A stretch of 64,000 nt of DNA from the NCBI RefSeq assembly GCF_000826065.2, contig NZ_LN623539.1, positions 62,001 to 126,000 of the forward strand, read 5' to 3'. Positions within the stretch are counted from its first letter, which is position 1; every line of letters begins with the position of its first letter. The position numbers were made by a program, and so were the translations under genes. Under the pieces are notes generated by a model. The model had not been told where the DNA came from. It did not search any database and saw only the letters and a program-made list of their open reading frames with translations. The stretch is from Tessaracoccus massiliensis (GTDB lineage: Bacteria > Actinomycetota > Actinomycetes > Propionibacteriales > Propionibacteriaceae). Positions 60,452 to 64,000 of this stretch are shown here, in pieces.

Positions 60452-60793
60452 ATGAAGCCGTCGTTTCTGCTCGGGTCATGCGTAGCATTGTGGGGAGTCG
60501 TCAGCGCTCTTCCAACTATCGGGATGATCGCTCCCATGCCTTGGCTTGTCTGGCTTGTTGCCGCGTTCTGGGGCGTCGTCTACGCAAAGAGGAACTTGTC
60601 AGCGAGGCTCGCCTTGATTCAGGGTGCAAGCGTAGTCGTGGCTGCTTTGGTCTCTGGGCGCACCAGTGAGTACTTCGCGTACGCTTTGGTCATCCCTGGT
60701 GTCGTCGTCCTATCAATCGGGTACCTTATCCTGTGGATGGCTCCTTTCGGCATCGCAGACGCCTATATCAAGGACGGTTCCACCAGGCGATAA
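60452..60793 (+). CDS. Small membrane protein, unknown function
   Basis: A 113-aa protein with four hydrophobic segments (FLLGSCVALWGVVSALPTIG; PWLVWLVAAFWGVVYA; ALIQGASVVVAALVSG; YALVIPGVVVLSIGYLILWM). I do not recognise the family. ATG 60452 follows GGAAGG at eight bases; an ATG five codons earlier lacks such a site. It sits in the low-GC insert beside the secreted protein gene, divergent from it. Confidence 0.6.
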   Translation: MKPSFLLGSCVALWGVVSALPTIGMIAPMPWLVWLVAAFWGVVYAKRNLSARLALIQGASVVVAALVSGRTSEYFAYALVIPGVVVLSIGYLILWMAPFGIADAYIKDGSTRR

Positions 60794-60970
60794 CTGCGGG
60801 TCGACGGTCTTGTGGCGCCTGCGGATCGCAGGGCCGCAAGCTTGGACGATCCAGCCGGAGGACGAAGAAGTGCAACCACGTAACATCCATCGGTGATCTC
60901 GGTTGTCTCCCCTGATGCAACACGACGTAGGACGTCGACGACATTGTGGCCCAAATCTAGGCACGAGATC

Positions 60971-61432
60971 TTAGCATGTCACCACCCTAGCGCTCAAGGC
61001 TCGCGCCGATAGCCCCCGGAAAAACTCATCGTAGGGCGCCACGTCGATGCCCTGCTCGGCGAGCCAGTCGTCGCGGTCATAGGTGCAGCCGTAGCGCTCC
61101 CAGGAGTCGCAGAAGATGGTCACCACGCTGCCCTCCTCCCCGTTCCTGGCCATCTCCCGTGCGATGACGGCGGTGGCCCGCGGGATCACCGCGATGAAGC
61201 GCAGACCCAGCAGCCGCGCGAAGTAGGCCTCGCTCACGGCGGTGGAGCCGCTGGAGGATTCGATGACGGTGGTGTGCTGGTGGATCTGCCCGTTGCACAG
61301 CCCGAACAGGAACAGCGAACGCGCCAACCGGTGCTTCAGCGAACCGGTGGGGTGCGTCGACTCGTCCTTGAGGTAGATGTCGACGCCGGGGCACGAGGCG
61401 AGCGGGAGCCGGCGCAGGGCTACCGAGTGCCC
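60971..61432 (-). pseudogene. Cysteine synthase-type PLP enzyme, truncated and internally deleted
   Basis: The reading shows [20 protein letters not shown] with the PLP lysine region, then [19 protein letters not shown]. It then jumps from FIAVIPRAT straight to [20 protein letters not shown] and [13 protein letters not shown] near the normal C-terminus. About 200 middle residues are missing, as is the N-terminus: the frame begins at the stop codon of the upstream gene with no start codon. The tail after the 32-base repeat is new sequence. A nonfunctional remnant is the best reading. Confidence 0.8.
61029..61060. repeat. 32-base direct repeat, right copy
   Basis: Identical to 58866-58897 and inside the cysteine synthase remnant. 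The two copies in the same orientation, at a gene end, are what attachment-site duplication leaves after site-specific insertion. No integrase gene lies between them. Confidence 0.85.
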
Positions 61433-61846
61433 TCACTGCACCCGGACACCCTGCGCGGAGCCTTCTCCCTCAACCGCCATGCTGTGGATGCCGATCATGC
61501 CGAGGAAGGTGGTGCGGTAGGTGCCGCGCACCGTGACCCGCGCCCCGGCCTGCTCGGTGAGGTGGACATCGGCGGTGTAGCCGGATGCCTCCGCGAACCG
61601 CTGAGCGGCGCTCCTGCCCGCCCCCACGTCGAGGGTGGGGCCTTCCTGGGTGAGGACCACTTGGTGCGTGGCGGCACGCGCTGCCTGGGCGGCCACCTCC
61701 CGCGCCTCCTGCTCCGCGGCTGCATGCCCGGCGAAGTCGACGCCAAGTCCGATGGTCACGATGAACGCGGGCATCGCCACTGCCGCCCACACCGACAGCG
61801 ACAGCCCTCTCTCATCTCGACGCCTACCCATGCCCCCATTCAACAT
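61433..61846 (-). CDS. TadE/TadG-like pilus-assembly protein
   Basis: A 137-aa protein with a basic start (GRRRDERGLSLS), one hydrophobic helix (VWAAVAMPAFIVTIGLGVDFAG) and an extracellular Ala/Thr-rich domain, the pattern of TadE/TadG-like pseudopilins and of actinobacterial secretion-helper proteins. ATG 61831 is an alternative start five codons in. Its stop codon directly adjoins the broken cysteine synthase frame. No other tad genes are seen here, so its pathway is uncertain. Confidence 0.65.
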   Translation of the reverse strand: MLNGGMGRRRDERGLSLSVWAAVAMPAFIVTIGLGVDFAGHAAAEQEAREVAAQAARAATHQVVLTQEGPTLDVGAGRSAAQRFAEASGYTADVHLTEQAGARVTVRGTYRTTFLGMIGIHSMAVEGEGSAQGVRVQ

Positions 61847-61896
61847 CGACGAGGGGTCACCGCAAGGCCAGCCGGGGAGGCTGTGGATAACCTGCG

Positions 61897-63327
61897 TCAG
61901 AGCACGGAGCCGGGGCGGTACGCGGCCGCCTCGGGATCCGCCTCGACCACTTTAGCCACACGCTCGGCGACCCTGGCGACCTGCGCCTGCGCCGTGCCGG
62001 CCAGTTCCAGGGGGCTGCCCACCAGGTTGCCCAGCTCCTCACGCGTGAGGCCGAGGCGTTCGTCGGAGGCGAGCCTGTCGAGCAGGTCGTTGGTGCGGGC
62101 GCCCTTGCGCAGGTCCAGCGCGACGGCGACGGCGTGCTCCTTGATCGCCTCGTGCGCAGCCTCGCGGCCCACCCCCTTGCGGACGGCTGCCATCAGCACC
62201 TTGGTGGTGGTCAGGAACGGCAGGTAGCGCTCCAACTCCGCCTCGATGACGGCGGGGAAGGCGCCGAAATCCGCCAGGACGGTCAGGAACGTCTCGAAGA
62301 GCCCGTCGAGCGCGAAGAACGCATCCGGCAGCGCGACGCGGCGCACCACGGAGCAGGACACGTCGCCCTCGTTCCACTGGTCCCCGGCCAGTTCGCCGAC
62401 CATGGACACATAGCCGCGCAGCACCACGGCCAGGCCGTTGACACGCTCGCAGGACCGGGTGTTCATCTTGTGCGGCATCGCCGAGGAGCCCACCTGCCCC
62501 TCCTTGAACCCCTCCGTGACCAGCTCGATGCCGGCCATCAGGCGGATGGTGGTGGCCACGTTCGACGGCGCTGCGGCGATCTGCGCGAGGGCGGTCACCG
62601 CGTCGTAATCCAGGGAGCGCGGGTAGACCTGCCCGGTGGAGGTGAACACCGCGGCGAACCCGAGCTCGTCGGCGATGCGCTGCTCCAGCTCCGCCAGCTT
62701 CTCGGCGCTGCCGCCGAGGAGGTCGAGCATGTCCTGCGCCGTGCCGACGGGGCCCTTGATGCCACGGGCCGGGTATCGGCCGATGAGGTCGTCGAGGCGA
62801 TCCAAGGCGACGAGCAGCTCGTCGGCCGCCGTCGCGAACCGCTTCCCGAGGGTGGTCAGCTGCGCGGCGACGTTGTGCGAGCGGCCCGTCAACGGCTGAT
62901 CGGCGTACTGCGTGGCGAGGCGCGCCAACTCCGCCAGCGCGGCCACGACCCGCACCCGGATCACTCGCAGCGAGTCGAGCACCTGGAGCTGTTCGATGTT
63001 CTCCGTGAGGTCGCGCGACGTCATGCCCTTGTGGATGTGCTCGAACCCGGCGAGGTCGTTGAACTCCTCGATGCGGGCCTTCACGTCGTGCCTGGTGACC
63101 CGCTCACGCGCGTCGATCGACGCCAGATCGACCTGGTCGATGACGCGCTCATAGGCGGCGATCACCTCGTCGGCATCTGCGCCGCCGAAGTCGACGCCCA
63201 GGTCTCGCTGGGCGCGCAGCACGGCCAGCCACAGCTTCCGCTCGGAGATGATCTTGGCCTCGGGGGCCCAGATGTCGCGCATCTGCGTCGACGCGTAACG
63301 GTTGGCCAGCACATTGGGAACGCTCAT
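61897..63327 (-). CDS. purB: Adenylosuccinate lyase PurB
   Basis: A 476-aa lyase acting twice in purine synthesis (SAICAR and adenylosuccinate). The superfamily signature is GSSAMPHKMNTR, and the catalytic segment LTGRSHNVAAQ contains the general acid/base histidine. TSRDLTENIEQLQ is also conserved. ATG 63327 (MSVPNVLANRYA) is preceded by TAGGAG. The longer upstream frame has no support. Confidence 0.95.
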   Translation of the reverse strand: MSVPNVLANRYASTQMRDIWAPEAKIISERKLWLAVLRAQRDLGVDFGGADADEVIAAYERVIDQVDLASIDARERVTRHDVKARIEEFNDLAGFEHIHKGMTSRDLTENIEQLQVLDSLRVIRVRVVAALAELARLATQYADQPLTGRSHNVAAQLTTLGKRFATAADELLVALDRLDDLIGRYPARGIKGPVGTAQDMLDLLGGSAEKLAELEQRIADELGFAAVFTSTGQVYPRSLDYDAVTALAQIAAAPSNVATTIRLMAGIELVTEGFKEGQVGSSAMPHKMNTRSCERVNGLAVVLRGYVSMVGELAGDQWNEGDVSCSVVRRVALPDAFFALDGLFETFLTVLADFGAFPAVIEAELERYLPFLTTTKVLMAAVRKGVGREAAHEAIKEHAVAVALDLRKGARTNDLLDRLASDERLGLTREELGNLVGSPLELAGTAQAQVARVAERVAKVVEADPEAAAYRPGSVL

Positions 63328-63428
63328 AGCTCCTAAGCCTATCCCCCTGTCTTCCCCGGCGGTCCTGCCGCTGCGCCAGTTTGGAACCACCGGCGCGGCC
63401 GGCGCCGGCGCATGCGCGAGGACCCACT

Positions 63429-63527
63429 GTGAGCGCGAGTCAGACCGCTTCGTGGTACTGGCCCCCGGCCTTCAACGACGCCAGGCAGTTGGTGGACTAC
63501 TACGAAACCGTCGGCATCCCCTGGTGA
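63429..63527 (+). CDS. Possible small protein (32 aa)
   Basis: A GTG with a nearby AGGA opens 32 codons, SASQTASWYWPPAFNDARQL then VDYYETVGIPW. The composition looks coding-like, but no family is recognised. It may be a truncated gene start in the 260-base gap between purB and the hydratase gene; apart from this the gap holds nothing I recognise. Confidence 0.25.
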   Translation: MSASQTASWYWPPAFNDARQLVDYYETVGIPW

Positions 63528-63588
63528 AACAGCTCCACCACGCAGGGCTCCAGCCACTCCCGTCCTCGGAACAGGACTCTGACGCGCG

Positions 63589-64000
63589 TCACTGAGCAGA
63601 CAACTCACCCACCAGGTGCGGCTTGCCGTCCTTGTTGACGACGGCGAACCGCCACTGGTCATCGCGGCGTTCGGCCGCGTAGCCCACCTTGCCGGGCAGG
63701 AGGATGGGCTTGGCGAACTGCACCTTGACCTCGTAGCCGTCGGGCAGTTGCCCGCCCAGCGCCGCGACGGCCCGGGCATGCGTCCACATGCCGTGGATGA
63801 TGGGCCGCGGGAAGCCGAACAGCTTGGCGGTGAGCGGATACAGGTGGATGGGGTTCGAGTCTCCGGAGACCTTCGCGTACTGACGCCCCAGATCCGGCGC
63901 GAGGCGCCACTGCTGAGACGGCGGCACCTCGGGCGCCGACAGCCGCACCGCAGCGGCAGGTTCGCCCGGCACCTTCGCCCCGGTGGCCAGGTAGTTCGAC
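63589..64000 (-). CDS. MaoC-like hot-dog hydratase, C-terminal part (runs off the window)
   Basis: At least 136 codons; the N-terminus lies beyond the right edge. The hydratase-2 motif is clear: YAKVSGDSNPIHLYPLTAKL, with the catalytic Asp and His, then GFPRPIIHGMWTHARAVAAL. The C-terminal strands follow (VKVQFAKPILLPGKVGYAAE). Such proteins hydrate enoyl-CoA or act in fatty-acid metabolism. Substrate is not readable from the fragment. Confidence 0.85.
   Translation of the reverse strand, partial: SNYLATGAKVPGEPAAAVRLSAPEVPPSQQWRLAPDLGRQYAKVSGDSNPIHLYPLTAKLFGFPRPIIHGMWTHARAVAALGGQLPDGYEVKVQFAKPILLPGKVGYAAERRDDQWRFAVVNKDGKPHLVGELSAQ

Overview
The window is GC-rich, with dense, mostly minus-strand actinobacterial gene order (purL/purQ/purS/purC/purB, ArsR-type regulators, Ltp-repeat surface proteins, VapBC, MalEFG-type transporters without a linked ATPase). 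The mixture of respiratory nitrate reduction, a PTS, maltose-type sugar use and a B12-controlled surface protein fits a facultatively anaerobic member of the Propionibacteriaceae (Tessaracoccus/Arachnia-like). That placement is an inference from gene content.

Layout. 1-12.2 kb: a minus-strand nitrate-respiration locus, read moaA, moaD, mobA, narG, narH, narJ, narI, two narK transporters, moaE, moeB. Cofactor genes and the enzyme that needs the cofactor form one nearly continuous unit, with a divergent Cys-containing ArsR-like regulator beside it. 12.9-19.7 kb: a maltose-type ABC importer (permeases and lipoprotein), a divergent LacI regulator with clustered TTGCAA-type operators, and a GH13 glucosidase. 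19.7-21.7 kb: PTS enzyme I and HPr, divergent. 21.7-28.3 kb: a complete type I restriction-modification system (hsdM, hsdS, hsdR) with a large palindromic element between hsdS and hsdR. 28.4-30.9 kb: aspartate ammonia-lyase and a GH76-like protein. 31-36.5 kb: a plus-strand operon nrfH, nrfA, TPR protein, resB, ccsA, resA, i.e. ammonia-forming nitrite reductase with its own cytochrome c assembly genes. With narGHJI the window encodes nitrate to nitrite to ammonium. 36.5-44 kb: M20 peptidase, an HTH-nucleotidyltransferase/HEPN pair, purL and aminopeptidase N.

44-50.5 kb is an insertion-sequence graveyard built into an Rhs polymorphic-toxin locus. On the minus strand an Rhs core fragment, a toxin C-terminal domain and a probable immunity gene survive, separated by an IS3-like element that is itself interrupted by an IS256-like element. 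Removing the IS3-like element and one copy of its 3-bp target duplication rejoins the Rhs core and toxin in frame. 50.5-53.3 kb: an Ltp-repeat secreted protein, VapBC, purQ and purS. 53.4-56.2 kb: a secreted leucine-rich-repeat protein behind a cobalamin riboswitch. It shares a C-terminal domain with the nearby Ltp protein. 56.4-64 kb: 3-methyladenine glycosylase, a class IV aminotransferase-fold enzyme, purC, a 2.2-kb insert carrying unknown genes and flanked by 32-bp direct repeats derived from a decayed cysteine synthase gene, a TadE/G-like protein, purB and a truncated MaoC-like hydratase. No tRNA, rRNA or CRISPR array was recognised.
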